From the NCBI GenBank assembly GCA_000828075.3, contig JXCB02000039.1, positions 390,890 to 454,889 of the forward strand: a stretch of 64,000 nucleotides of DNA, in the 5' to 3' direction. The stretch is from Tolypothrix campylonemoides VB511288. Its GTDB lineage: Bacteria; Cyanobacteriota; Cyanobacteriia; Cyanobacteriales; Nostocaceae. The translations under genes were made by a program, and so were the position numbers. Below, piece by piece: positions 9,148 through 17,694 of this stretch (positions are counted from its first letter, which is position 1; each line of letters opens with the position of its first letter). The notes beneath the pieces are model-generated. The model was given only the letters and a program-made list of their open reading frames with translations. It searched no databases and was not told the DNA's origin.

Positions 9148-9903
9148 ATGGCTAAAGAATCTTTCCCAGAACTTCAAAACTTAAAGGTGCGCATTGACAA
9201 AGCAAAAACTGAGAACTTGTCTGCTGAAGACTTTGCAGGAGCAGATTTGGGCGGGGCAAACCTTAGCGGTATTAACCTATTTAATGCCAACTTTAGTGGT
9301 GCTCATCTCAACCATGCCAACCTTGACGGAACCAATCTCAGCAATGCCAAGCTTGGTGGTGCAGATCTGGGCGGCGCAAACCTCACCGGTACCAATTTCG
9401 GCGGCGCAAATCTAAGTGGTGCTAACCTAAGTGGGGCAAACCTCAGCGGAGCTAATCTCAGCCTTGCTAACCTAAGTGGGGCAAACCTCAGCCTTGCTAA
9501 CCTAAGTGGGGCAAACCTTAGCGGGGCTAATCTCAGCCTTGCCAACCTCAGCAAAGCCGGCCTTAATGGTGCTGATCTGAGTGGGGCAAACCTTGCTAAA
9601 ACTGACCTTAAGGGTGCCAACCTCAGAAGTGCTAACATCAGCCTTGCCAATCTTAACGGTGCCAACCTCAGCGGTGCTAATCTCAATGGTGCAAATCTTG
9701 GCGGTATTAAGCTCACTGGAGCAAACCTCAGCGGTGCTAACCTTAGCGATGCCAACCTCAAACTTTCTAACCTTAACGGTGCTAACCTCAGTAATGCTGA
9801 CCTCCGCAGCGCCAACCTCAGCAATGCCTATCTAAATTTTGCTAACCTTTACGGTGCCAAAATTAACGATTCAACAAAACTTGATCATAAGAATCTAGGG
9901 TAA
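9148..9903 (+). CDS. Pentapeptide-repeat protein (251 aa)
   Basis: After about 30 ordinary residues, nearly the whole protein is the pentapeptide A(N/D)LxG: roughly 40 repeats, predicted to form a right-handed quadrilateral beta-helix. No other domain, signal peptide or membrane helix is visible. Functions of such proteins in cyanobacteria are mostly unknown; a few family members elsewhere mimic DNA and inhibit gyrase. Because of the repeats, long open frames also exist on the opposite strand, but they translate to monotonous LRLAPLRFA peptides and are shadows. A second pentapeptide gene follows 320 bases downstream in the same direction. Confidence 0.93.
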   Translation: MAKESFPELQNLKVRIDKAKTENLSAEDFAGADLGGANLSGINLFNANFSGAHLNHANLDGTNLSNAKLGGADLGGANLTGTNFGGANLSGANLSGANLSGANLSLANLSGANLSLANLSGANLSGANLSLANLSKAGLNGADLSGANLAKTDLKGANLRSANISLANLNGANLSGANLNGANLGGIKLTGANLSGANLSDANLKLSNLNGANLSNADLRSANLSNAYLNFANLYGAKINDSTKLDHKNLG

Positions 9904-10222
9904 AATTTTCGGGATTCTTTCTCCTGCATGATCTGGGATCATGAACTCCTGACCGTCTAATGGTTGTTCATGTTCCTGAGTTCATTATGTATGGCGCTAC
10001 TCGTAAGTTAAGTGTCAATCATCATTTCTTCATTAATTAATATATATATTTCCGTTAAGGAAATGCTCAAAAAAATAGAAGCTCTTGCAAAATGAAAATA
10101 ATATTCCAAGCAATAGTTAAAAATCTAGTTGCTGGCAACTGAAAGATAGTCTTCGGTGTGGTTTGGGTAGAACACAACTTATAAATAGACTTTTTGTGTC
10201 AACACATTGCGAGGCGGATAAT

Positions 10223-10768
10223 ATGGACATTAATCAGCTCCTGAGTCGATATGCAGCAGGAGAACGGGATTTTAATGGAGCAAATTTGCATCAAGCTAAC
10301 CTGAGTGATACTGACTTAAGTGGTGCAAATTTTGGTGGAGCAGATTTAAGTGGAGCTAACCTCACTCAAGCAAATTTGAGTAGATGTGATTTAAGTCGCG
10401 CCAACCTTACAGATGCAGATTTAAGTGGCGCAAACCTCACAGATGCTAACTTGAGTGAGATCAACTTGATTGGCGCAGACCTGATGAATGTTAACCTAGA
10501 GAGAACAAACCTCAGTCGCGCAGATTTGCGGACTGCAAATTTAGTTCAGGCAAATCTAGTTGGGGCAAATCTCAGTGAAGCAGAACTCAGTGGTACTGAT
10601 TTAAGTGGAGCAAAACTTCGTCAGGCAAATTTGACTGGTAGCAACTTGAATGAAGCAGAACTCAACGGTGCTGATTTCACCGGAGCAACCATAACGGAAT
10701 ACGAAATAAGTGAAGCGATACATACAACCATATCCCACAGATGGGTAACTTGGGCTGGTGGTTGCTAA
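10223..10768 (+). CDS. Pentapeptide-repeat protein (181 aa)
   Basis: Starts MDINQLLSRYAAGERDFNG, a short N-terminal cap I associate with many cyanobacterial pentapeptide-repeat proteins, preceded by GAGGCGG 6-9 bases before ATG 10223. The frame is open to 10163 only with a TTG start and a non-family extension, so 10223 is preferred. About 27 A(N/D)LxxA repeats follow to residue about 155, then a polar tail. It is only loosely similar to the preceding pentapeptide gene (different cap, different favoured residues), so the pair is not a recent duplication. Function unknown. Confidence 0.92.
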   Translation: MDINQLLSRYAAGERDFNGANLHQANLSDTDLSGANFGGADLSGANLTQANLSRCDLSRANLTDADLSGANLTDANLSEINLIGADLMNVNLERTNLSRADLRTANLVQANLVGANLSEAELSGTDLSGAKLRQANLTGSNLNEAELNGADFTGATITEYEISEAIHTTISHRWVTWAGGC

Positions 10769-11073
10769 AAAGTGTGACATTAAGAATGCACAGACAAAAA
10801 GGACTTGTCTGTGCATGGCACACGCTCTTCTTGAACAAGTCAAAAGTTGAAGCTCAAAAGATTACCGAGAAAGAATCATCCGTTACTAATCATTCGTCAG
10901 AATATTAAACGCGCTACAAAAAACGATAAATTAAGAGTAAGGCTGCGCTCGTATTGGTCAGAAGCCCCCAGATAAATCATGAAGGAGAAAAAGAAAGTTT
11001 TCCGCACTTAAATAAGCCTGGATTCACTCGTTTTGGATATTCTGATTACTGCATTCTGTGTTCTGCGTTCTTC
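10769..11073. other. Intergenic, nothing recognised
   Basis: A short open frame at 10954-11142 has no ribosome-binding site or recognisable composition and overlaps the 3' end of the broken cobW-like gene. A GCACAGACAAAAAGGA...TGTCTGTGC inverted pair at about 10788-10816 may be the terminator of the pentapeptide gene. Confidence 0.5.
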
Positions 11074-12157
11074 TTAAACCAAACATTTGTTAAGATGCGA
11101 AGAAATTTCGCTTGTATTCAGCTTGCGTCCAATGAAAACTAGCTGATTTTTAGGTGGAGTAGACCATTCATCGGCGTGTAAGCTATAACGAGGACCGCTA
11201 AGTTGAAAGATATGGCGTAATTCACTGTCACTAAACCAGAGAATACCTTTTGCTCGAAATACTTCCTGTGGCATTTCTTCGCTAAGAAATGCTTCAAACT
11301 TGTGGACATCAAAGGGGCGTTAGCAAAGCTCCTCCGTAAGGAGGCTCGCTTTGAAAAGAAACCGACACAAATCCATCATTTTCTAAATGATGAGAGTGGT
11401 GCCCATGATGATGGTGATCATGTTCGTGAGTATGGTGATGTTCATGGTCATGATCATGATGGTTGTGATGGTCGTGCTTATCATCTTCAAGATGAAAAGT
11501 GTAATTCTCTTTTGGAGTCAACCCTACACCTAAAATTAATGGTAGCGGTACCTGTCCATATGTAGTGTGCAAAATTTTTGCGCCTGCTTTTACGTCGCGG
11601 ATATAAGCTTCTAGTTCTTCTAATTTTTCTGGCGTAACGAGGTCAGTTTTATTTAGGAGAATAATATCTCCATAAGTCAATTGTTTTAAAGCTACTTCAC
11701 TGTGGAAATGTTCATAATTAAAAGCTTCTGTATCCACAAGAGTCAGGATAGAATCGAGGTTTGTTAAATCCCTGAGTTCTGTACCTAGAAAGGTTAAAAT
11801 AATCGGCAGAGGGTCAGCAATGCCCGTAGTTTCAATGACTAAATAATCAATCCCCTCTTCTCGTTCTAAAACTCGATAAACAGCATCAACGAGTCCATCA
11901 TTGATTGTACAACAAATACAACCGTTGCTCAATTCTACCATATCTTGGTCTACAGAAACGAGCAATTGACTGTCTATATTGATATCGCCAAACTCATTCA
12001 CAAGTACAGCGACTTTTAAATCTTGTTTATTTTTAAGAATTTGATTCAACAAAGTGGTTTTGCCACTGCCTAGAAATCCTGTGATAATAGTGACAGGCAT
12101 TCCACGTTTGGGAATCTCGGAAATAGATTTTGTAGCTTGTGGAGTAAGTTGAGTCAT
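11074..12157 (-). pseudogene. COG0523/CobW-like zinc metallochaperone GTPase, frame broken by repeat
   Basis: The 5' open frame (12157-11309, 282 residues) holds the complete G-domain: Walker A GFLGSGKTT (27-35), the COG0523 metal motif GCICC (80-83, CxCC), NKTD (169-172) and a 30-residue histidine/aspartate stretch (228-257) that would bind zinc. The CobW C-terminal domain follows in another frame (FDVHKFEAFLSEEM, PQEVFRAKGILWF, ending near 11074). Between the frames is a palindromic repeat (about 11317-11347) of 31 net bases, causing a +1 shift and a stop about ten codons later. Without it FQS...PFDVHKF would be continuous. COG0523 proteins deliver zinc to target enzymes under zinc limitation. 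The truncated protein keeps all nucleotide- and metal-binding parts and may retain some activity. The direct upstream neighbour is a small gene in the same direction. Confidence 0.85.
11317..11350. repeat. Palindromic GCGTTAGC...GGAGGCTCGC repeat inside cobW-like gene
   Basis: Contains GCTCCTCCGTAAGGAGGCTCG with complementary CTCC/GGAG arms. Related copies lie at about 15509-15545, 21421-21483, 39669-39715 and 55195-55260. This copy interrupts a gene out of frame. Confidence 0.85.
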
Positions 12158-12256
12158 AAGTCATTCAAAATTCAAACTGTTCACAATTCATTACTAGATG
12201 GATGTAGAGGCACACTCATGCCTCACGCCCTTATACGTGTAGCAGAAACCCACAAA

Positions 12257-12511
12257 TCAATTAATGAGTTCAATAATATCTGTATACTCTATTTCTGCTA
12301 TTGGTTTATGAATTTTATACTGTTCAACTGGATTTTTCATCACGGCGATGACTGTTTCAAGAGGTGGACAATCTGGCTCATGACACTGTAATTGGCTTAG
12401 AGAAATAGGAATTTCTTCATCAATTTTTAAAGCTTGGTAAATCCACTTTTTGACTTGTCTAGTTTGTTCTGTATTTGCTTTTTGTGTTTGTCTGCTAAAT
12501 GAAAAATTCAT
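12257..12511 (-). CDS. Conserved small protein upstream of cobW-like gene
   Basis: Best start is ATG 12511 (MNFSFSRQTQ), giving 84 residues; an ATG 33 bases upstream is also open. Soluble, with a conspicuous QLQCHEPDCPPLETVIAVM segment holding two cysteines and a histidine (CHEPDC) that could bind a metal. It lies 100 bases upstream of the zinc-chaperone gene in the same direction. A pair of this kind next to COG0523 genes suggests a role in zinc handling, but I do not recognise a named family. The possible Zur site upstream (12737-12751) fits. Confidence 0.65.
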   Translation of the reverse strand: MNFSFSRQTQKANTEQTRQVKKWIYQALKIDEEIPISLSQLQCHEPDCPPLETVIAVMKNPVEQYKIHKPIAEIEYTDIIELIN

Positions 12512-12544
12512 CTTTTTAGTTTTGAGTGAGTGTTGCTCTTTCAA

Positions 12545-13019
12545 GTTACATCTGGTAAATGCTTTCTGTCTGGTATAGCCAAACAGGATTTTGCTATGTC
12601 ACACTTGTGGCGTTGCTATTTGACTCCTTATCGCTTCTGAATCAAGTCCAAGTTGTTGCTTGTTTAACAAGCTGCGACTGGAGTCCTGAGGACAAGGTGC
12701 AAAAGATGTGTTAAGCAACCAACCATACGGCAAAAACAATAACGGTTATCATTTTAATATAAAAAATCAGTTGATGCATATCATATTTAACTGGTATAAA
12801 GCTTGCTGGCAGGACAATTACAGGGACAGGCTTTCCCAATTATCAATTTGAATCGCTTACAATTTGGGGACACTATACAAGTTATACAGTAGTGCTGGCG
12901 TTTCACTGATTCAAAGAGTACCCGTAAGGGTTAATCAACAGTACTGCTTCATTTCTGGAATAACAAACACTTAGATTGTTGATTTGATTAAGAAAATTAA
13001 GAGTTAAGCAGAAAACACT
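12545..13019. other. Divergent intergenic region
   Basis: Separates the minus-strand zinc genes from the FAD oxidoreductase. Apart from the candidate Zur box it has no gene, strong hairpin or tandem repeat. It should hold both promoters. Confidence 0.6.
12737..12751 (-). promoter_or_regulatory. Candidate Zur box
   Basis: Minus strand reads TGATAACCGTTATTG, a 7-1-7 imperfect inverted repeat (5 of 7 arm positions pair) close to the cyanobacterial Zur consensus TGATAATNATTATCA. It lies about 225 bases upstream of the CHEPDC gene that precedes the zinc-chaperone gene, where zinc-responsive control is expected. Match and position are seen; regulation is inference. Confidence 0.45.
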
Positions 13020-14597
13020 ATGTCTCCAGTCAGGGTTGATTCGACACGCACTTACGACATTATTTGCTTCGGGGACGAAGTTCCTGGTGTTCTCGCCTTA
13101 GTTTGTGCAGCACGGGAGTACTACCGCCAGACGAAGCAGTACCCACGGAGTTTACTACTGTTTAAAGGAAATCCTAAATTAGGCATCGGCGGTCATTTGG
13201 TGCGCGGTGGGTTGTCTTATCTTGACCGTTCTGCGGTTCCCTCTGCGATTCGTCAATCTCGTGGTTTGGACACTTTTGGAGATCCACCCGCCATCTACAA
13301 GGAATTTTTGCAAAAAGCTGGAGTAGCGCAAATTGCTCTCGATCCAGTTAAGGGTGATACCGCTTTGCGACAGATGTTGAGTGAGGTGAGTGCAGATATT
13401 ATTGGTGATATTGAAATTAAGTCCGTTATCAAAGAAGGGCAGAAAATTGCTGGTATTAAACTGACTAACGATGAAACTTATTTAGGCAAACAGTTTATTG
13501 ACTCCACTATAAACGCCGAATTAGCGCAAGCGGCTGGAGTGAAAAAACTTAAAGGGTTTGAAACTTTTGGCTTACCTAACTCGGAACTGGCAGTGACCCT
13601 GGTATTTGAAACTCAAGGGCTAAGTATTGATAAACTCAAAAATGTGGAGTATCAATATCTTAAACGCTTCACGAAACTAGCAGATACTGAAGCTCAGAAA
13701 TGGTTAAATATTGCCGCAGGCGGAAATCCAGCAAGAGCAGATGAACTCAGAAAAAACCTGATTGATTCTCAAGGTAATCTGAAAACGATGTACGTAGGGC
13801 AAGACTACATCGACGTTCGCAGCAAAGCCCTTTCTATCGCTTATCACGCTTTTCGGGGTACTCCTCTGTCGTTTGAGTCTAGTAGTGCCATTCTTGACAA
13901 CGGTAACGTAGCAATTTTGTCTGGGGGGCGGTTGTCTTGGAATGCATTGTTGTTTGGAGTCAATGCTGATCAAGCGGAAGCGTTAGCACGCGCGAAAGCC
14001 AAGCCGACACCAGAAATGCTCAAAGAGATGCTGTTTGTGAGAAAGTGGTTTGAAAGCATTGGCGCTACTAAGGTGAAGCCCGCAGAAGAACTGTATATTC
14101 GCCATGCAGGCAATATTGTAGGAGCTGTTGACCCCCTTAGTGGTTCTGAAATGCTATCGGGCGGCGTGCCAGAGACTCAAGCTTTGGGAACCTTTGGTTA
14201 TCATTTCGATATCCGTGGTGGAATCAAAGGTCTAGATACAAGAGCTGCTACGAAAGGTTTTAACAATCTGGCATTTAACCCGCCCCTGTTCAACATTGGC
14301 TTTCAGCACGCCATTATCAAAAATGTACCCAACTTAGCGGTTATTAGTCCAGCTTCTGGATTTGTTGGCTATGCTTCTTCTGCTGGGAGAATTGTGGAAT
14401 TCAATTGTGGAGTTGGGCAGGGAGTAGGAATTGCAGCGGGAATGGCGATCGCTCAAGGGCGTAACCTCGCCGATACTTCCAACACCCAAGTGCGAACCAT
14501 CTTGGCACAAACAGGACGGCTACCTCAAATCTATGGTACGAGCAATGTATTACTAGCAAGTCACCTAGGGGATTTTGAGAATCAAATGATTGCTTAA
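13020..14597 (+). CDS. FAD-dependent oxidoreductase
   Basis: 525 residues. An N-terminal dinucleotide-binding region (YDIICFGDEVPGVLALVCAARE, a variant of the GxGxxG fold) and a C-terminal FAD-contacting segment (GRIVEFNCGVGQGVGIAAGMAIAQG) match FAD-dependent oxidoreductases of the FAD_oxidored/COG0644-like class. No signal peptide or iron-sulfur cysteines are visible, so it is a cytoplasmic flavoprotein. Substrate unknown. Monocistronic: the zinc genes diverge upstream, and a separate toxin-antitoxin pair lies about 95 bases downstream. The ATG at 13020 is the first in frame. Confidence 0.75.
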   Translation: MSPVRVDSTRTYDIICFGDEVPGVLALVCAAREYYRQTKQYPRSLLLFKGNPKLGIGGHLVRGGLSYLDRSAVPSAIRQSRGLDTFGDPPAIYKEFLQKAGVAQIALDPVKGDTALRQMLSEVSADIIGDIEIKSVIKEGQKIAGIKLTNDETYLGKQFIDSTINAELAQAAGVKKLKGFETFGLPNSELAVTLVFETQGLSIDKLKNVEYQYLKRFTKLADTEAQKWLNIAAGGNPARADELRKNLIDSQGNLKTMYVGQDYIDVRSKALSIAYHAFRGTPLSFESSSAILDNGNVAILSGGRLSWNALLFGVNADQAEALARAKAKPTPEMLKEMLFVRKWFESIGATKVKPAEELYIRHAGNIVGAVDPLSGSEMLSGGVPETQALGTFGYHFDIRGGIKGLDTRAATKGFNNLAFNPPLFNIGFQHAIIKNVPNLAVISPASGFVGYASSAGRIVEFNCGVGQGVGIAAGMAIAQGRNLADTSNTQVRTILAQTGRLPQIYGTSNVLLASHLGDFENQMIA

Positions 14598-14691
14598 TTT
14601 TCTTAAAATACCACCTTATGAGAACTTCTGCAACGCTTTACAGGAGTAAAAGATAGATATACTGGATGAAAAAATAGCAAAAACAAAGATT

Positions 14692-14919
14692 ATGATTACC
14701 TTAGTCCAAAGTCCAGTAAGTTCCGATCCAGAAGTCATGGGTGGCACGTTGGTATTCCGAAATACGAGAGTCCCAGTCCAATCGCTTTTCGATTACTTAG
14801 ACGATGGATTTTCTCTAGAGGAGTTTTTGGACAACTTCCCATCTGTTACTCGTGCAGATGCGGTCAATTTTCTGAAACTTGCTCGTGAACACGTTCAACA
14901 TGAAAATCATTCTGGATGA
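14692..14919 (+). CDS. DUF433 antitoxin
   Basis: 75 residues with typical DUF433 layout: DPEVMGGTLVFRNTRVPVQSLFDYL, then GFSLEEFLDNFPSV and a helical C-terminus. DUF433 proteins have a winged-helix/FIS-like fold and act as antitoxins for adjacent DUF5615 PIN-like toxins (VapBC-like). The end overlaps the toxin start by 20 bases, so the two are co-translated; autoregulation by the complex is expected from family knowledge. Confidence 0.9.
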   Translation: MITLVQSPVSSDPEVMGGTLVFRNTRVPVQSLFDYLDDGFSLEEFLDNFPSVTRADAVNFLKLAREHVQHENHSG

Positions 14920-15214
14920 GAATTTACCAAAAGCTTTGAAGCGCTATTTGTCTGCTTATGAAGTGACTACGGTTCAAGAGCAGGGATGGGCTGGGTTTAA
15001 GAATGGCGAACTGATGACGAGGATTGATGCTGTGTACGATGTTTTTGTCACATCAGACAAGAATTTGAAATACCAGCAAAACTTGACTGGACGAAGGATA
15101 GCGATTATTGAGCTTCCCACAAATCGATTAAAGCTATTGGAAACTATCATCGATAAAATTTTGGCAGAAGTTGAGAGCGTTTCGCTAGGAATGTACGTGC
15201 AAGTCTCTCTTTAG
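14900..15214 (+). CDS. DUF5615 PIN-like toxin
   Basis: 104 residues from ATG 14900 (MKIILDENLPKALKRYL). An upstream in-frame start at 14879 only adds residues lying inside the antitoxin gene. The DENLP motif near the N-terminus and VFVTSDKNLKYQQNL with its conserved aspartate are the acidic metal-binding residues of the PIN-like Mut7-C/DUF5615 fold, predicted to be a ribonuclease. Partner of the DUF433 gene. Such pairs are often plasmid- or island-borne, though no mobile element borders this one. Confidence 0.9.
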   Translation: MKIILDENLPKALKRYLSAYEVTTVQEQGWAGFKNGELMTRIDAVYDVFVTSDKNLKYQQNLTGRRIAIIELPTNRLKLLETIIDKILAEVESVSLGMYVQVSL

Positions 15215-15248
15215 TCAACGTTAGTAATTTTTATTACATAAAAGCTAA

Positions 15249-15285
15249 TAAAAAACCCAGTTTCATGAAGAATCTGGGTTTTTTG
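15249..15285 (+). terminator. Rho-independent terminator of toxin-antitoxin operon
   Basis: AAAAACCCAG ... CTGGGTTTTTT hairpin 35 bases after the toxin stop, with a 13-base loop and a T-run. The flanking A-run also makes it usable from the opposite side. Confidence 0.85.
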
Positions 15286-15325
15286 TAGTAATCAATGATA
15301 CTGATAATTTAAGTTTCGTGACTGA

Positions 15326-15649
15326 TACCGAGTTGCATTCATAGATAGAATTTATTCAACGTTCGCGTAGCGTGCGCTGTCTTCGCATACCGCAGAGGAC
15401 GCAGAGGAGCCAGTGCGTTGCGGTGAATCCAGCGCTGCAGGAGGAGCCAGCACTGCAGGCGGGTCTCCCGCCGTAGGTGACTGGCGTTGGTTTCCCGACA
15501 GCCAGGCGACTGGTGTGCCTCCTTCGGAGGAGCTTCGCTAACGCGTAGCGTGCCGAAGGCATACCCGGAGGGGGGTTCCCCCCGTTGTAGCACCTGGCGT
15601 GGCGCAGAGAGGGAAAAGAGTAAGTTATCTGTATGAATGCAACTTAGTA
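15326..15649. mobile_element. TACCAAG-family MITE, copy A (with nested repeats)
   Basis: Ends TACCGAGTTGCATTCATA and TATGAATGCAACTTAGTA are inverted repeats with few mismatches, flanked by a 3-base duplication TGA (15323-15325 and 15650-15652). The interior carries CCTCTGCG/CGCAGAGG-type arms found in the shorter copies plus about 170 bases of mosaic palindromic repeats. It ends just after the shc stop codon. Three other copies: 39376-39755, 41787-41930 and 47403-47552. Confidence 0.85.
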
Positions 15650-15654
15650 TGAGC

Positions 15655-17574
15655 TTATCGCCACAACTCTGATATTGCTTGATACCTACCCAAAGCTAAT
15701 AGGGGAAAATACTGTTGATACAGGTGATATTTGAGATAAAAATGACTAGGAAAGCCAGTACCTGTAAACTCTGACTCATCCCAAGTGCCATCTGAACGCT
15801 GAGTTTCCAAAAGGTAGCCAATTCCCCGCTCAAGAGCAACTTTGGCAAACTTGCCAGTTGCTTGACCTGCTGCTATTAAACCTAGTATTGCCCAAGCTGT
15901 TTGAGATGCAGTACTGGCTCCTTGTCCTTTGAGAGTTGGGTCATCGTAGCTGCGGCAAGTTTCGCCCCAGCCACCATCTGAGTTTTGACATCCGACTAAC
16001 CAAGCAGCACCTTGTTCTATACTCAGTCGTGTCTTTTCTGGAGCAATTAAGGAGAGGGCGCAAAGAACTCCACTTGTGCCATAAATGTAATTCACTCCCC
16101 AACGACCAAACCAGCAACCCTCAGTTTTTTGCTCGGCTTTGAGATAGCTAATTGCCCGCTCTAGGTTGCGAGCATCAATTGACAGATTGCACTCACCTAG
16201 CATTTCTAACACCCGAGCAGTGACATCAGCTGTGTTCGGGTCAATCATGGCTTTGAGGTCAGCATAAGGTATCAGGTTGATCCAATCCTGGTCATTGTCC
16301 ATATCAAATGCAGCCCAACCACCAGGCTGACACTGCATGGAAGTAATCCAATTCAAAGCACGAGCGATCGCCGCTTGCTTCAATTTTTCGTTGGGTAGTT
16401 TCACTTCATTGAGAGCCATGACAACGACAGCAGTGTCGTCTACATCTGGATAAAAGCGATTCTCAAACTCAAACGCCCAAGCTCCTGGTTTTCCTGTTCG
16501 ATTTTTAATAGCCCAATCACCGTAATCCAGAATCTGCTTACTCAACAACCATTCTCCACCGCGAACTACAGCCGGATGATCCGGTGCCAAACCGGAAGCA
16601 ACCAAAGCTCGCATCGCCCAAGCAGTATCCCACACAGGGGAAATACAAGGCTGTATTCTATACGTATCCGCAGTTTCAATGGCAAAATTGTCAACTGCCC
16701 GCAGCCCTCGTTCTACAATAGGGTCAGCTGCGTCATAACCCAAAGCTCGCAAAGCGAGTAGCGAATTTAGCATGGCGGGAATAATACCGCCCCAATCTCC
16801 TGTTGCTTCTTGCCGCTCTAAAATCCAACGCTCTGCGGCTTGAATACCTTCTTCACGAAAAGGAACTAAATTCAGGGTTTCTGCTAACTTAAAGGTATCA
16901 TCAAGGGTAATAAATAAATCTGTCCAATCGCCTTTGCGAGGCAACTCATAGCGAACTTGCTCGACACCTTCAGCATACAGTTCGTCCAAGGTAATGGCTG
17001 GATCAGTTAGAAAAACAGGTTTGCGGTCAAAAACAATCAGCAACGGGACTGTACTTGACCTAGCCCAGCTAGACATTTCATAGATGTTAAACACAAAATT
17101 CGAGGGCAACAACATCACCCAAGGCGGTAGAGAAGGAATGCCGCGCCAGTTGTAGCATCCAATAAGCGCTAGGTGTAACTTGGTAAAAATGCGAGTTTTG
17201 CTAATCCCGCCGCGTTCTAGGATGAACTTCCGCGCCTTGACCATTGCCGGGTCTGTTTGTGGAACACCAAGCAGCTTCAGCGCCATGTATGCTTCAACCG
17301 AGGTACTCAGCTCTCCTCCATCCCCGTAGAAAAGTTCCCAACCTCCGTGATCCCGTTGTTGAGAACGCAGATATGCTTCAACTTTGTGTAAGGGTCTTTC
17401 TCGGTCTGTACCCCAAATTTTATGGAGGAGGACAACCTCCGCAGTGATGGTGACATTGGATTCTAACTCCGCCCACCAGTATCCATCAGGATATTGAATA
17501 GAAAGAAGATAGTTTTGACTGGCGGCGATCGCCTCTTTTACACGGGAAGCTGCCACTTTGTCCTGAATTTGCAT
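15655..17574 (-). CDS. shc: Squalene-hopene cyclase
   Basis: 639 residues, full length for the family. Cyclises squalene to hopene/hopanol at the membrane, giving the hopanoid skeleton. Seen: the protonating aspartate motif DVDD (377-380), repeated QW motifs (e.g. QxxDGxW near 27, QRDHGGW, QCQPGGW, QNSDGGW, QRSDGTW) and the C-terminal SQTAWAILGL and FPSHFYLKYHLY blocks. The ATG at 17574 lies 120 bases from the divergent hpnB start, so the two hopanoid genes may share a control region. Its 3' end abuts a MITE. Confidence 0.96.
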   Translation of the reverse strand: MQIQDKVAASRVKEAIAASQNYLLSIQYPDGYWWAELESNVTITAEVVLLHKIWGTDRERPLHKVEAYLRSQQRDHGGWELFYGDGGELSTSVEAYMALKLLGVPQTDPAMVKARKFILERGGISKTRIFTKLHLALIGCYNWRGIPSLPPWVMLLPSNFVFNIYEMSSWARSSTVPLLIVFDRKPVFLTDPAITLDELYAEGVEQVRYELPRKGDWTDLFITLDDTFKLAETLNLVPFREEGIQAAERWILERQEATGDWGGIIPAMLNSLLALRALGYDAADPIVERGLRAVDNFAIETADTYRIQPCISPVWDTAWAMRALVASGLAPDHPAVVRGGEWLLSKQILDYGDWAIKNRTGKPGAWAFEFENRFYPDVDDTAVVVMALNEVKLPNEKLKQAAIARALNWITSMQCQPGGWAAFDMDNDQDWINLIPYADLKAMIDPNTADVTARVLEMLGECNLSIDARNLERAISYLKAEQKTEGCWFGRWGVNYIYGTSGVLCALSLIAPEKTRLSIEQGAAWLVGCQNSDGGWGETCRSYDDPTLKGQGASTASQTAWAILGLIAAGQATGKFAKVALERGIGYLLETQRSDGTWDESEFTGTGFPSHFYLKYHLYQQYFPLLALGRYQAISELWR

Positions 17575-17694
17575 AATTTTCCGTTACTCCTCAACCACGT
17601 CTGTCTGCTTCTTTTTGGCTGTATACAGGAAAATTCTTTCCCTATCATAAGGTGACATTGTAATGTGTTTTCTAAGTGGAAAAAAGAAAACACG

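Noticed and set aside
9303-9824. 173-residue minus-strand frame in the pentapeptide gene
   Set aside because: Monotonous LRLAPLRFA peptide, a shadow of the A(N/D)LxG repeats.
9241-9850. Regular direct repeats suggesting a CRISPR array
   Set aside because: 15-base periodicity follows codons of pentapeptide repeats, with no distinct spacers.
15339-15593. 84- and 68-residue frames near the shc 3' end
   Set aside because: They read the nested repeats of MITE copy A.
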